A stretch of DNA of 25,000 nucleotides from Chrysomallon squamiferum (Eukaryota > Mollusca > Gastropoda > Neomphalida > Peltospiridae), in contig CM022665.1 in NCBI GenBank assembly GCA_012295275.1, forward strand, positions 40,398,652-40,423,651. Direction: 5' to 3'. Of this stretch, positions 9,268-19,807 are shown in pieces. How positions within the stretch are numbered: position 1 is the stretch's first letter; each line of letters starts with the position of its first letter. The notes under the pieces are model-generated. The model had not been told where the DNA came from. It did not search any database and was given only the letters and a program-made list of their open reading frames with translations. Made by a program: the position numbers and the translations under genes.

Positions 9268-10088
9268 CTCTTGTTTTACCGCTTTCTTGGTCATTCGTCA
9301 ACAGTAATAAAAAGATTTAATTATTTAATCTATTTTCTTAGCGTGCAGACACTAGTGTATCCGTTTACACTTATTTTTGATTTTGTTTAATTTTTATTAT
9401 CAAATTAAACAACTAATCCATCATTTTATTTTATTTATTTATTTATTATTTTTTTTTAATTCTTTCTGGTTTCATAGTTTATTTTTGAAATAAAAAAAAG
9501 TATTCTTCTTATTATTATTATAATTAAGCAGCAATTTGAGTATATTCATAGATATACTGAGTGTGAATTTTACGCTTAGTAACGTAAAATGAAAAACAAA
9601 GCCAAAGTACACTCTGACTGTACCCTTCAGTTACAATTACATTCTGTATCTTCAATACGATATTTGTAAAAATCTATGATATTAATGAACAAAATTAAAT
9701 AATAAAATAAATGAATCAAATACTAAGAAAACAACAAAATATAATTTATTACCGATAACAAAACTTTTTAAAGCAAAAGAAAAATAATTACTACTACTAC
9801 TACAACTACTGACATTTTATTATTGCTACTACTACTACTACTACTACAACCACTGCTACTACTAAAAGCAACATACAACGGTCACAAACTAAGAAAAAAA
9901 AAATAGAAAATTTTACTTATTTTCGAATCAGTACAAAAACAGAAACGAAAATTGACACCAAAAGTAAAATGACTCAAAAGCTAACAAAGACCGACTTATT
10001 ATTTCGTTTATAAATTTAAAAAAAAAAAAAAAAAAAAATTTACCTAGCCTTGTTTAGGTGGCAGAGCAATCGCAGGTGTAACAAAACA

Positions 10089-10165
10089 TGAGTCATGGGG
10101 GGGGGTAGAGATGCAACGCCCATCGGCATCAAGACAATAGGTCAGTCCTCCATTAAAGTGACTCA
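10089..10165. promoter_or_regulatory. Paired AP-1-type motifs, unit 2
   Basis: TGAGTCA at 10089-10095 and TGACTCA at 10159-10165, in the same conserved block as in the other units. Confidence 0.4.
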
Positions 10166-10558
10166 TCATTCTAATAATATTAGTTATATCTCTATTTATC
10201 TTTTAACTCTTTAATTTTGTTCTATTTATTACCGTTTGTAACCTTGAAGCGTTACTATGTATGTACATTGATTTTACAACAGTTTAAACTATTTCACATC
10301 AGATGTATATGTGAATGATTAACAAATTAAATTAACAACCAAAAATGTTGAGAACGTAGCAGAAGATGTTTAACAAGTAGTAGCAGTAGTAGTGGACGTC
10401 CTCCTAAGTTTCTTTCAGCATAAAGTATGACGAACATATCAGTTTCTTTAAAAATCAAAATTCAAATGTTGTAAATAGTATAAAAGTGGAAAAATTTAAT
10501 ATATATGCATAACTCCACGTAATGACTATGTGTAAATGTAAGTCGGCAAAATGATGAC

Positions 10559-11065
10559 TTATCCTAGCGTGTTCTCTGGTAGTTCTGTGGTTCCTTTCCC
10601 TGGAGAATGTCCTTTAGAATCACTCCCTTTAAGCACTTTTCTGATTCTCCACCTTTTCTTAAAACGATCAATCCAGCTACGATTAAGTCTTTCACGATCC
10701 GTGTGACCAAGTATCCCAGCGAAGACTCGTGCTTCGTGAAGTAGCATTTCATCATCGATACAACTTTCAGGTCTAGCAGCTATTCGTCGAAACCATTTCA
10801 TTAGCTCAGAGTCGACGTCTTCAAACGTCACGTGCTTGATGCGTTTCATATTGGCTTTTCTTGAATCGGGATGCTCACCCTTCTCGATGACCTCGATCAC
10901 TTTAGATTTATTTTTTAAAATGTCATTTAATGTTGTGCGGGGAATATTAAATTTCTTCGCCGTCAGACTCTTTTTATCGCCAGGATTGGCTTCACAGTAT
11001 TTAATTATTTCATACTTCTCACTGTACGTCTTGGTGATTAGGCGTCTTTTACCGCAAGTCAACAT
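10559..11065 (-). CDS. CENP-B/Tigger-like DNA-binding ORF, copy 2
   Basis: A 168-codon frame starts at ATG 11063-11065. It has the same two helix-turn-helix domains as copy 1: psq-type at about residues 5-58 (KYEIIKYCEANPG, TTLNDILKNKSKV) and Tc5/CENPB-type at about 75-140 (FEDVDSELMKWF, ARVFAGILGHTDRE, WIDRFKKRW). It then continues for about 25 residues of unrecognised sequence (KGHSPGKG) to a TAA at 10559-10561. It belongs to subtype beta with copy 4: FRRIAARPESC, HEARVF, GHTDRE, and KFNIP in place of KFKIP. It is the only copy with its native end intact, since copy 1 is cut by a hAT and copies 3 and 4 have earlier stops. No DDE catalytic domain follows on the minus strand down to 10040. 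Expression and function are unknown. Confidence 0.75.
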   Translation of the reverse strand: MLTCGKRRLITKTYSEKYEIIKYCEANPGDKKSLTAKKFNIPRTTLNDILKNKSKVIEVIEKGEHPDSRKANMKRIKHVTFEDVDSELMKWFRRIAARPESCIDDEMLLHEARVFAGILGHTDRERLNRSWIDRFKKRWRIRKVLKGSDSKGHSPGKGTTELPENTLG

Positions 11066-11392
11066 TTTGTACAGTAAGTAAAGTAACTGTTGTCAGCGTC
11101 CCTTTCCAAAATAATAAGTTAATTCAATGTACCCAGCTCACGAGAAAATCAATATCCCAACACACGTACTGTATAGACCAAAGCCAATATTTCGTGACAG
11201 GCGGAAGGATGCGAGAGAGTTTCTGGGGATTTTCCACGGTTATGGCCCGCAGAGTCGACACCTGGATTTAAATGTTTAAAAAATTGCATATACTCAGCGG
11301 GACAAGCTGAAATGTACAACTGATGATCTGTCGATGTCCCGGTACTTATTAACTGCTTGACGTATTCAAAAGGAAACAAGGTCATAAAAACA

Positions 11393-11528
11393 CATTTCCA
11401 TAATTTTTCTAAAATTTTCCATAGCCCAGAAATCTGTAAACCTGCATTACTGTATTTATCACACAATAGCAGCCTACTTTTTTTTTCTTTTCTTTTTTTC
11501 ATATCTAAGGGTGCTGTTTATTGTAAGC
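11393..11528. repeat. Solo terminal-repeat fragment plus hairpin, unit 2
   Basis: The counterpart of 4819-4951. The first hairpin arm is more diverged here (TTACTGTATTTATCACACAA), so the inverted pairing is weaker. The AGGGTGCTGTTTATTGTAAG arm is unchanged. Confidence 0.45.
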
Positions 11529-12033
11529 CTTATTCATTTCAGGGACATAATTTTCAACAGCCAAAAATCCCATCAAGAACTACAACAATAATTATGTGTA
11601 AAATAAAATATGTGGCTATCATGTTTTTGTTACTATACATTTTGTCTAGCAACGGACCTACGTGTGGAAATGAATGGCCTAATATTTCGAGCCACTAACA
11701 TGCGCGATATCGATGCAGCAATACGGTAAAGAGCCAAACGCCTACGCACAGCGATCCGAGAGACGTGAGGTGTGACATAATCCCCGTGAAGCGCACCATT
11801 TCATTACAGCGACCTCACACAAACGGTTTCTGATTTAAACGCTGACTGACGAAAGAAGCGAGCGAGCGGACGGCGAAACAAATTTCGCACGAGCATGCGA
11901 TTAAGATGTTTTACAAGGCTGACAGCTTTGTATGAACCTAAGCGGTAATTTGAACAATGACGTTTAAACAACTTCGCCTTACTAGTGATTCCTGATGTTA
12001 CGGGAATGAAAACGTTTGACAAAAAGAAACTTG

Positions 12034-12150
12034 CAGTGCTATTGTGTGGAAAGGGAATTCCCCTATATTGGCCACACCTAATTATTGATTAACTGCGAGA
12101 CATCATTTTAGGCGCGAAAACTTTTTTTCTTTTTTCTTTTCGATTTTTCT
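12034..12150 (+). repeat. kappa-B/CCAAT module, extra copy in unit 2
   Basis: Nearly identical to 5455-5570, with GGGAATTCCC at 12053-12062 followed by ATTGGCCACACC and GGCGCGAAAAC. A C-broken T-rich tract follows to 12235, then gene-free AT-rich sequence to 12570. Confidence 0.75.
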
Positions 12151-12569
12151 TCTTTTTTCTTTTTTTTTTTTTTTTTTCTTCTTTTTTTTCTTTTTTTTTC
12201 GTTTTCTTTTCTTTTCTTTCATTTTTTTTTTCTTTATATTACCTCTAATAGGAAGAAAACGCATTGTTTTCACTAACAGTGATTATATGGGAATAATTAA
12301 TTGACTGTTCAGTTCAAAAGCGTTTCTTTCTAGTCAGTTTGCAATGTATTGGTCATTCGTTTCAAATGAACTGTTACTAATTTGTTTCTGAAATAAACAT
12401 ACAAACACAATGAAATAAACTAGGCTAAGTATTCAAATAATTTATAAGAAAGACATTACAAAGAATGTTTAAGTAAAAAAATTGTACAAATCTTAAAATA
12501 GGTCTCATAATAATTTATTTTACATATTAGTCTGAAGGCATAAATTATTCAGGTGCTGTGGTTCAGACA

Positions 12570-12720
12570 AAAACAACAACAACAACAACAACAAAACAAA
12601 CAAAAACCAGAATATGAGGAAGAAAAATAAACAATTAAATAGGCCGACAGTCAGATGGATATATAGACAGTAACGACAGTTACTACTACTACTACTAAAA
12701 CAACAACAATAATTACTTCT
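12570..12720. repeat. CAA and ACT triplet tracts, unit 2
   Basis: Matches 6058-6210 almost base for base, which suggests recent exchange between units 1 and 2 here. Confidence 0.85.
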
Positions 12721-12960
12721 GCTACTACATAGTTTATACCTTTAGTATATGCAAAGATATGTATCTATTATAATCAACCATTTTAAAAATGCCAAAATAA
12801 ATGACATTTTTATTTTATTTTTTAATTTTTTTTACTAATAAACAATCCTACATGTATACCGTGCAGGCGAAATCCAAAAAAACTGCTTAAAAAACAACAA
12901 CACAACACTCTGATGTGATTGAGTTTGCTTGGAAATGGTTATGGAATTTTTTTGGGATTA

Positions 12961-13183
12961 GTGGGCTATGGAAAGTTTTGGAAAAGTTATGGAAATTTTG
13001 ACAACCCGATGTTTACGAACCCAGATTATCATCATCGTCATTTATGTTGCTTTTATTACTTTATATATATATATACATATATACTACATTATATTACATT
13101 ACACACACACACACATACACACACACACGTACACACAAACACACACATATATACATATCTGTGTGTGTCTGTGTGTGTATGTG
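12961..13183 (+). repeat. Outer A module and TA/CA/TG microsatellites, unit 2
   Basis: GTGGGCTATGGAAAGTTTTG through TTTATTACTTTATATA (12961-13065) is the inverted partner of 13969-14076. TA, CA and TG repeats follow to 13183. Confidence 0.8.
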
Positions 13184-14300
13184 TTTAGTTATGTGTTTAT
13201 AACAGACAGTTTAAAACACCCAGTATATAGAGTCATATACAAACAGACTCGACTCATATAAAAATCGATTTTTTTGTTTTGTTTTCGCGCCTAATATGAT
13301 GTCTCGCAGTTAATCAATAATTAGGTGTGGCCAATGTAGGGGAATTCCCTTTCCACACAATAGCAATACATTTCCAGTAAGAATCTAGTAAGAAAACAAA
13401 AAAGAAAAAAAGGTTATTGTGGAAAGAGAATTAAGGAATAAGGAAACTTTAGTTTTATTAAAGTTACTATAGTAATTATTAAATACTTAAAAAGTATGAA
13501 ACAGTTTTTTTATGTTATGCATAGCTTTCTGAAAGCAATATATTTAGATATATATATATATATGTATATTTGTGGGATATGGAAAGTTTTAGAAAAGTTA
13601 TGGAATTTTGACAACCCGATGTGTACGAACCCAGATTATCACTGTAGTGTATATATAACGTACTGTAGTGTACATATAAAGTACTGTAGTGTATATTTAA
13701 AGTACTGTAGTGTATATATAATCTACTATAGTGTATATATAAAGAACTGTAGTGTATATATAAAGTACTGTAGTGTATATATAATCTACTATAGTGTATA
13801 TATAAAGAACTGTAGTGTATATATAAAGTACTGTAGTGTATATATAATCTACTATAGTGTATATATAAAGTACTGTAGTGTATATATAAAGTACAGTAGT
13901 ATATATATAAAGTACTGTAGTGTATATATAAAGTACTGTAGTGTATATATAAACTACTATAGTGTATATATAAAGTAATAATAGCAACATAAATGACGAT
14001 GATGATAATCTGGGTTCGTACACCTCAGGTTGTCAAAATTTCCATAACGATTCCAAAACTTTCCATAGCCCACAAATATATATATATATATATATAATGC
14101 TTTCAGAAAGCGATGCATACTGGAAATGTATCGCTATTGTGTGGAAAGGGAATTCCCCTACATTGGCCACACCTAATTATAGATTAAATTTTAGGCGCGA
14201 AAACAAAACAAAAAATCGATTTTTATATGAGTCGAGTCTGTTTGTATATGACTGTATATGCTGGGTGTTTTAAACTGTCTGTTATAAACACATAACTAAA
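13184..14300. mobile_element. Foldback palindrome element, unit 2
   Basis: This is the clearest copy. The left end TTTAGTTATGTGTTTATAAC (13184-13203) is exactly inverted at the right end (14281-14300). Arms continue through the words for TTTAAAACACCCAG, GACTCGACTCATATA, AAATCGATTTTT, GGCGCGAAAAC, GGCCAATGTAGGGGAATTCC and CTTTCTGAAAGC. Inner arms (13570-13641 and 13969-14076) bracket the minisatellite. The left arm alone carries the 13384-13517 stretch. Both arms contain the kappa-B palindrome (13340-13349 and 14148-14157). On the inverted-repeat evidence I call it a foldback or long-TIR non-autonomous element; flanking target duplication is not clear. Confidence 0.75.
13641..13977. repeat. 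21-bp minisatellite, about 16 copies
   Basis: Same monomer and 63-bp blocks as unit 1. It differs from unit 1 in its right third, where GTACAGTAGTATATATAT-type monomers replace some of the AATCT-type ones, a variant also abundant in unit 3. Confidence 0.95.
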
Positions 14301-14570
14301 TGTATATTTAAATATATTATAAATAACTAGCTTTATACACCATCAGTTTAAGTCATTTTAAGTTTCACTTGAGAATCCAGTACTGAATTTAGGTGTGTAT
14401 ATATATATAATAATAAACACTTTTTTTGTTGTTGTCGTTGTTTGTTTGCTTGAGTTTTTTGTTTGTTTGTTTGTTGTTGTTGTTTTATTGCTGGTTTTTT
14501 TGTTTAGTTTTTTGTTGTTAAAAACACGTTTTTTAAATTTCTGTAGTAATCTTCTTTTTATTTTTTATAG
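14301..14570. other. AT-rich stretch with GTT tracts, unit 2
   Basis: Counterpart of 7771-8070. Its poly-T run is reduced to a short CTTTTTATTTTTT, so the long T tract in unit 1 is a late or variable feature. No gene seen. Confidence 0.7.
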
Positions 14571-14702
14571 AGTGGAAAGCATTTCATGATCATTCGAGAT
14601 CGGGAAATATTCAGTTGGAGCCTTCGTCGTGAATGGTCATGAAACGAGTCATGCTTTATTTGTTTGTTTGTTTTATTCATTTACTTATTTTTACTTTCAT
14701 TC

Positions 14703-14765
14703 TACTTTATTTTTATTTTTATTTTTATTTTTATTTTTATTTTTATTTTTATTTTTATTTTTTTA
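14703..14765. repeat. (TTTTA)n tract, unit 2
   Basis: Pentanucleotide repeats, one or so longer than in unit 1. Confidence 0.95.
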
Positions 14766-14962
14766 TTAAATTTATTTTCAACGTTAAATGTAAGTATTTG
14801 TCATACACGTACTATACATCTGTGTATGTCGTTATTACTGATACGTGTTTAATGGAAATGGACTGATTAATATAAAGCCTGTCTTGACAACAGATGTGTC
14901 ATAGCAATAAATACGGAGAAATAATTCAGTTTTCATCTTACCTCACTCATGCTTTGCTTTTG

Positions 14963-14996
14963 GGTGGGGAATTCCCTGATAACAAACAACCAATCG
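14963..14996. promoter_or_regulatory. kappa-B palindrome plus CCAAT box, unit 2
   Basis: GGGAATTCCC at 14967-14976 and CCAAT at 14990-14994, same spacing as in units 1 and 3. Confidence 0.4.
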
Positions 14997-15070
14997 CAGT
15001 GATGCATATTTTCTGAATGTGCCGCGATCTCGGATCGATAATCAGTTTTATCAAACAGAATAAAGAATGA

Positions 15071-15072
<2 letters not shown>

Positions 15073-15154
<82 letters not shown>

Positions 15155-15176
15155 CTCTCTCTCTCTCTCTCTCTCT
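15073..15176. repeat. (CT)n microsatellite, interrupted
   Basis: CT tract with one GTGT interruption near 15151. About 60 bases that precede the tract in unit 1 (8541-8600) are missing here. Confidence 0.95.
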
Positions 15177-15667
15177 GTTTGTAGTCATCCCTCTCTATCT
15201 CTATTTCTCTCTTTATTTTTTATCATTCGTTATCTCTTCCTTATTTTTCCTATTATCTCTTATTTTTGTTTCTCTCGTTCGCTCTCTCTAAATGTCTCAT
15301 TCTATCTCTCTCTCTCTCTGCATCATTTCATTACCGTCAACAGATAATGATCTATGTTGCAAGTAACAAAATATTTCAGTTTTCGCTGATTCACACAGGA
15401 GTCGTTATATCTGTACGCACATGTGCAAACAATGTCTTAAGAAGTTCTTTAATCCTTTGTTTCAGCATCCACTTTCCACAAACGATCAAGAGTTTATCCA
15501 TCCATATTTAGTCTAATACGTTTTGTATGCAGTGTCTATATTATACAAAGTAAAACAAATTATGATAATAAAAAAACTGAAATTACTTATAGCTGTTTAA
15601 GTTAACATATTTCAACACGTTCTCTTGATGATTAACCGCGGTTTTTGAGATAACAAATTACATAAAC

Positions 15668-15704
<37 letters not shown>

Positions 15705-16567
15705 AGCTTCGCGTGTGCTTTTCACTAGAGGTATCATTATCAGCTTTATAAGAAACGCGCTTTTATCTTCTTTTTTTTTTTTTTTTTTCTTTTTTTTTCT
15801 CTTTTTTCTTTTCTCTCTTGTTTTACCGCTTTCTTGGTCATTCGTGAACGGTAATAAAAAGATTTAATTATTTAATCTATTTTGTTAGCGAGCAGACACT
15901 AGTGTATCCATTTACACTTATTTTTGATTTTGTTTAATTTTTATTATCAAATTAAACATCTAATCCATCATTTTATTCTGCTTCTTTTTTTTAAATTTAT
16001 TATTATTATAATTAAGCAGCAACTTGAGTAGTTTCCCAGATATACAGACTGTGAATTTTACGCTTAGTAACGTAAAATGAAAAACACTCTGAGTGTACCC
16101 TTCAGTTACAACTACATTCTGTATCTTGAATAAGATATTTGTAAAAATCTACGATATTAATGAAAAAAATAAAATAATAAAATAAATGAATCAAAAACTA
16201 AGAAAACAACAAAATATAATTTATTACCGATAACAAAACTTTTTAAAGCAAAACAAAAATAATTACTACTACTACTACAACTACTGCCATTTTATTATTG
16301 CTACTGCTACTACTACTACAACCACTGCTACTACTAAAAGCAGCATACAACAGTCACAAACTAGGAAAACAAAAATAGAAAATTTTACTTATTTTCGAAT
16401 CAGTACAAAAACAGAAACGAAAATTGACACCAAAAGTAAAATGACTCAAAAGCTAACAAAGACCGACTTATTATTTCGTTTATAAATTTTAACAAATGAA
16501 AAAAAAAATAAAAAGAATTTACCTAGCCTTGTTTACGTAGCAGAGCAATCGCAGGTGTAACAAAACA

Positions 16568-16645
16568 TGAGTCATGGGGGGGGGAGAGAGATGCAACGCC
16601 CATCGGCATCAAGACAATAGGTCAGTCCTCCATTAAAGTGACTCA
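16568..16645. promoter_or_regulatory. Paired AP-1-type motifs, unit 3
   Basis: TGAGTCA at 16568-16574 and TGACTCA at 16639-16645. Confidence 0.4.
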
Positions 16646-17050
16646 TCATTCTAATAATATTAGTTATATCTCTATTTATCTTTTAACTCTTTAATTTTGT
16701 TCTGTTTATTACCGTTTGTAACCTTGAAGCCTTACTATGTATGTACATTGATTTTACAACAATTTAAACCATTTCACATCAGATATATATGTGAATGATT
16801 AACAAATTAAATTAACAACCAAAAATGTTGAGAACGTAGCAGAAGAAGTTTAACAAGTAGTAGCAGTAGTAGTGGACCTCCTCCTAAGTTTCTTTGAGCA
16901 TAAAGTATGACGAACATTTACATATCAGTTTCTTTAAAAATCAAAATCCAAATGTTTTAAATAGTATAAAAGTGGAACAGTTTAATATACATGTATAACT
17001 CAACGTAATGACTACGTGTAAATGTAAGTCGGCAAAATGACGACTTATCC

Positions 17051-17551
17051 TAGCGTGTTCTCTGGTAGTTCTGTGGTTCCTATCTCTGGAGAATGTCTTT
17101 CAGGTTCACTCCCTTTAAGCACTTTTCTGATTCTCTACCTTTTCTTAAAACGATCAATCCAGCTACGATTAAGTCTTTCACGATCCTTGTGACCAAGTAT
17201 CCCAGCGAAGACTCGTGCTTGATAAAGTAGCATTTCATCATCAGAGGATCTTTCAGGTCTAGCAGCTCTTTGTCGAAACCATTTAATTAGCTCAGAGTCG
17301 ACGTCTTCAAATGTCACGTGCTTGATGCGTTTCATATTGGCTTTTTTTGAATCGGGATGCTCACCCTTCTCGATGACCTCGATCACTTTAGATTTATTTT
17401 TTAAAATGTCGTTTAATGTCGTGCGGGGAATCTTAAATTTCTCCGCCGTCAGACTCTTTTTCTCGCCAGGATTGGCTTCACAGTATTTAATTATTTCATA
17501 CTTCTCACTGTACGTCTTGGTGATTAGGCGTCTTTTAGCGCTAGTCGCCAT
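17051..17551 (-). pseudogene. CENP-B/Tigger-like DNA-binding ORF, copy 3, nonsense-truncated
   Basis: The frame starts at ATG 17549-17551 and is open for 138 codons. It carries the psq-type helix-turn-helix (KYEIIKYCEANPG, TTLNDILKNKSKV) and nearly all of the Tc5/CENPB-type one (FEDVDSELIKWF, ARVFAGILGHKDRE, WIDRFKKR). At 17135-17137 the Trp codon that follows FKKR in the other copies is TAG, so the open frame ends there, and homologous sequence continues to about 17051. It belongs to subtype alpha with copy 1, although copy 2 is its neighbour. Both DNA-binding domains are almost complete before the stop, so a short DNA-binding product is still conceivable, but relic status is likelier. Confidence 0.78.
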
Positions 17552-17879
17552 TTTGTACAGTAAGAAAGTAACTGTTGTCAGCGTCCCTTTCCAAAATAAT
17601 AAGTTAAATCAGTATACCCAGTTCACGAGAAAATCAATATCCCAACACACGTACAGTCTAGACCAAAGCCAATATTTCGTGATAGGCGGAAGGATGCGAG
17701 ACAGTTTCTAGGGATTCCCGAAGTTAGGGCCCACAAAGTCGACACCTGCATTTAAATGTTCTAAAAATTGCGTCTATTCAGCGGGACAAGCTGAAAATGT
17801 ACAACTGATGATCTGTCGATGTCCCGGTACTTATTAACTGCTTGACGTAAGAAAAAGGAAAAAAGGTCATAGAAACACA

Positions 17880-18006
17880 TTTCCATAATTTTTCTAAAAT
17901 TTTCCATAGCCCACAAATCTGTACACCTGCATTACCGTATTTTTCAGACAATAGCACCCTCCTTTTTTTTTTTTTTCATATCTAAGGGTGCGGTTTATTG
18001 TAAGCC
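17880..18006. repeat. Solo terminal-repeat fragment plus hairpin, unit 3
   Basis: Counterpart of 4819-4951, with TTACCGTATTTTTCAGACAA kept as in unit 1 and the other arm changed to AGGGTGCGGTTTATTG. Confidence 0.45.
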
Positions 18007-18040
18007 TTGTTTATTTCAGGGACATAATTTTCAACAGCCA

Positions 18041-18155
18041 AGGTAACAAAACCTGATGTTCAAAAACTTTTAAACTCCTCGAAAACACTGCGAGGTATTT
18101 CCAAAACTTTCCAAGACGTGTACGAAACCTGGATACTAATTATAACAACTACCGT
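18041..18155. other. Unit 3-specific insertion of about 110 bp
   Basis: Units 1 and 2 read CAACAGCCAAAAATCCCATC here. Unit 3 is interrupted after CAACAGCCAA by about 110 bases starting GGTAACAAAACC and ending AACTACCGT. GGTA at one end and TACC at the other could be the tip of very short inverted termini. Part of it (TTTCCAAAACTTTCC) recalls the A-module arms. Origin unresolved. A short deletion near 18260 relative to unit 2 removes about 60 bases. Confidence 0.55.
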
Positions 18156-18542
18156 AAAAATCCCAACAACAACAACAACAACAACAATAATAATTATGTG
18201 TAAAATAAAATATGTGGCTATCATGTTTTTGTTACTATACATTTTGTCTAGCAATGGACCAATATGCAGCAATACGGAAAAGAGCCAAACGCCTGCGCTC
18301 AGCGACCCGAGAGATGTGCGGGGTGACATAATCCACCTGACAGACTCCGTTTCATTACAGCGATAACACACAAACGGTTTCTGATTTAAACGCTGACTGA
18401 CGAAAGAAGCGAGCGAAGGGACGGCGAAACAAATTTCGCCCGAGCATGCGATTAAGATGTTTTACAAGGCTGACAGCTTTGTATGAGCCTCAGCGGTAAT
18501 TTGAACAATGACGTTTAAACAAGTTCGCCTTATTAGTGAATA

Positions 18543-18718
18543 CATTTCCTGCGACTGTGTGTACGTTTGCAGGCAGGAAACAAGTGGCAGAGTCAATCGC
18601 TTGCGGCACTTGATGTTACTGGATGAAAACGTTTGACAAAAAGAAACTTGCATCGCGTTACGTTTGAAACTGATGATAAAAGCAATTATCTCAGGTTCAT
18701 ATACCGTCGTATTTTTCT
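18543..18718. other. Segment of units 3 and 4 lacking the extra kappa-B module
   Basis: Where units 1 and 2 carry the extra kappa-B module, unit 3 has different sequence. CATCGCGTTACGTTTGAAAC near 18652 is shared in slightly different form with unit 4 (24491-24510). The part at 18545-18615 is unique to unit 3 and includes AAGTGGCAGAGTCAATCGC, which faintly resembles the start of cephalopod tRNA-derived SINEs (low confidence). Confidence 0.5.
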
Positions 18719-18737
18719 TTTTCTTTTCTTTTTTTTT

Positions 18738-18739
<2 letters not shown>

Positions 18740-18818
<79 letters not shown>

Positions 18819-18844
18819 CATTTTTTTTTTTTTTTTTTTTTTTT
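18740..18844. repeat. Long poly-T tract, unit 3
   Basis: An uninterrupted run of 79 T (18740-18818), then CA, then 24 more T. Gene-free AT-rich unit sequence follows to 19106; about 60 bases found in units 1 and 2 are deleted near 19015. Confidence 0.9.
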
Positions 18845-19106
18845 ATTACCTCTAATAGGAAGAAAACGCATTGTTTTCACTAACAGTGATTATATGGGAA
18901 TAATTAATTGACTGTTCAGTTCAAAAGCGTTTCTTTCTAGTCAGTTTGCAATGTATTGGTCATTCGTTTCAAATGAACTGTTACTAATTTGTTTCTGAAA
19001 TAAACATCCAAACATAATTGTACAAATCTTAAAATAGGTCTCATAATAATTTATTTTACATATTAGTCTGAAGGCATAAATTATTCAGGTGCTGTGGTTC
19101 AGACAA

Positions 19107-19330
19107 AAACAACAACAACAACAAAACAAACAAAAACCAGAATATGAGGAAGAAAAATAAACAATTAAACAGGCCGACAGTCAGATGGATATATAGACAG
19201 CAACAACAGTTACTACTGCTACTACTACAACAACACTTACTACTGCTACTACTAAAACAACAGTTACTACTACTACAACAACACTTACTACTGCTACTAC
19301 TAAAACAACACCAATAATTACTTCTGCTAC
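19107..19330. repeat. CAA and expanded ACT triplet tracts, unit 3
   Basis: The ACT/CTA part has duplicated internally: blocks of TTACTACTGCTACTACTA-like sequence with ACAACAACA linkers occur three times, against one in units 1 and 2. Confidence 0.85.
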
Positions 19331-19563
19331 TACATAGTTTATATCTGTAGTATATGCAAAGATATGTATCTGTTATAATCAACCATTTTAAAATGCCAAA
19401 AATAAATGACATTTTTATTTTATTTTTTTATTTTTTTTACTAATAAACAATCCTACATGTATACCGTGCAGGCGAAATCCAAAAAACTGCTTAAAAAACA
19501 ACAACACAACACTCTGATGTGATTGAGTTTGCTTGGAAATGGTTATGGAATTTTTTTTTTGAT

Positions 19564-19807
19564 TTGTGGGCTATGGAAAGTTTTGGAAAAGTTATGGAAA
19601 TTTTGACAACCCGATGTTTACGAACCCAGATTATCATCATCGTCATTTATGTTGCTTTTATTACTTTATATATATATACTTTATATATATATATATACAT
19701 ATATACTACATTACATTACACAGACACACACATACAGACACGCACACACAAACACACACACACACAGACACACATATATACATATCTGTGTGTGTGTGTA
19801 TGTGTGT
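19564..19807 (+). repeat. Outer A module and TA/CA/TG microsatellites, unit 3
   Basis: GTGGGCTATGGAAAGTTTTG through TTTATTACTTTATATA (to about 19674), preceded here by TTT. This is followed by a duplicated TA tract and CA/TG repeats with different interruptions from units 1 and 2. Confidence 0.8.

Larger units (their letters stand above)
8827..15326 (+). repeat. Tandem array unit 2
   Basis: A 6.5-kb unit with the full module order. From the anchor at 8827 to the ORF (ends 10559) it is AT-rich, with poly-T at 9238-9267, ACT triplets at 9790-9870 and poly-A near 10018-10038; no gene was seen. In this part it shares many diagnostic words with unit 4 rather than with unit 3, for example GAGTATATTCATAGATATAC and ACTGACATTTTATTATTG. 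From 12040 to 13200 it is nearly identical to unit 1. Confidence 0.92.
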
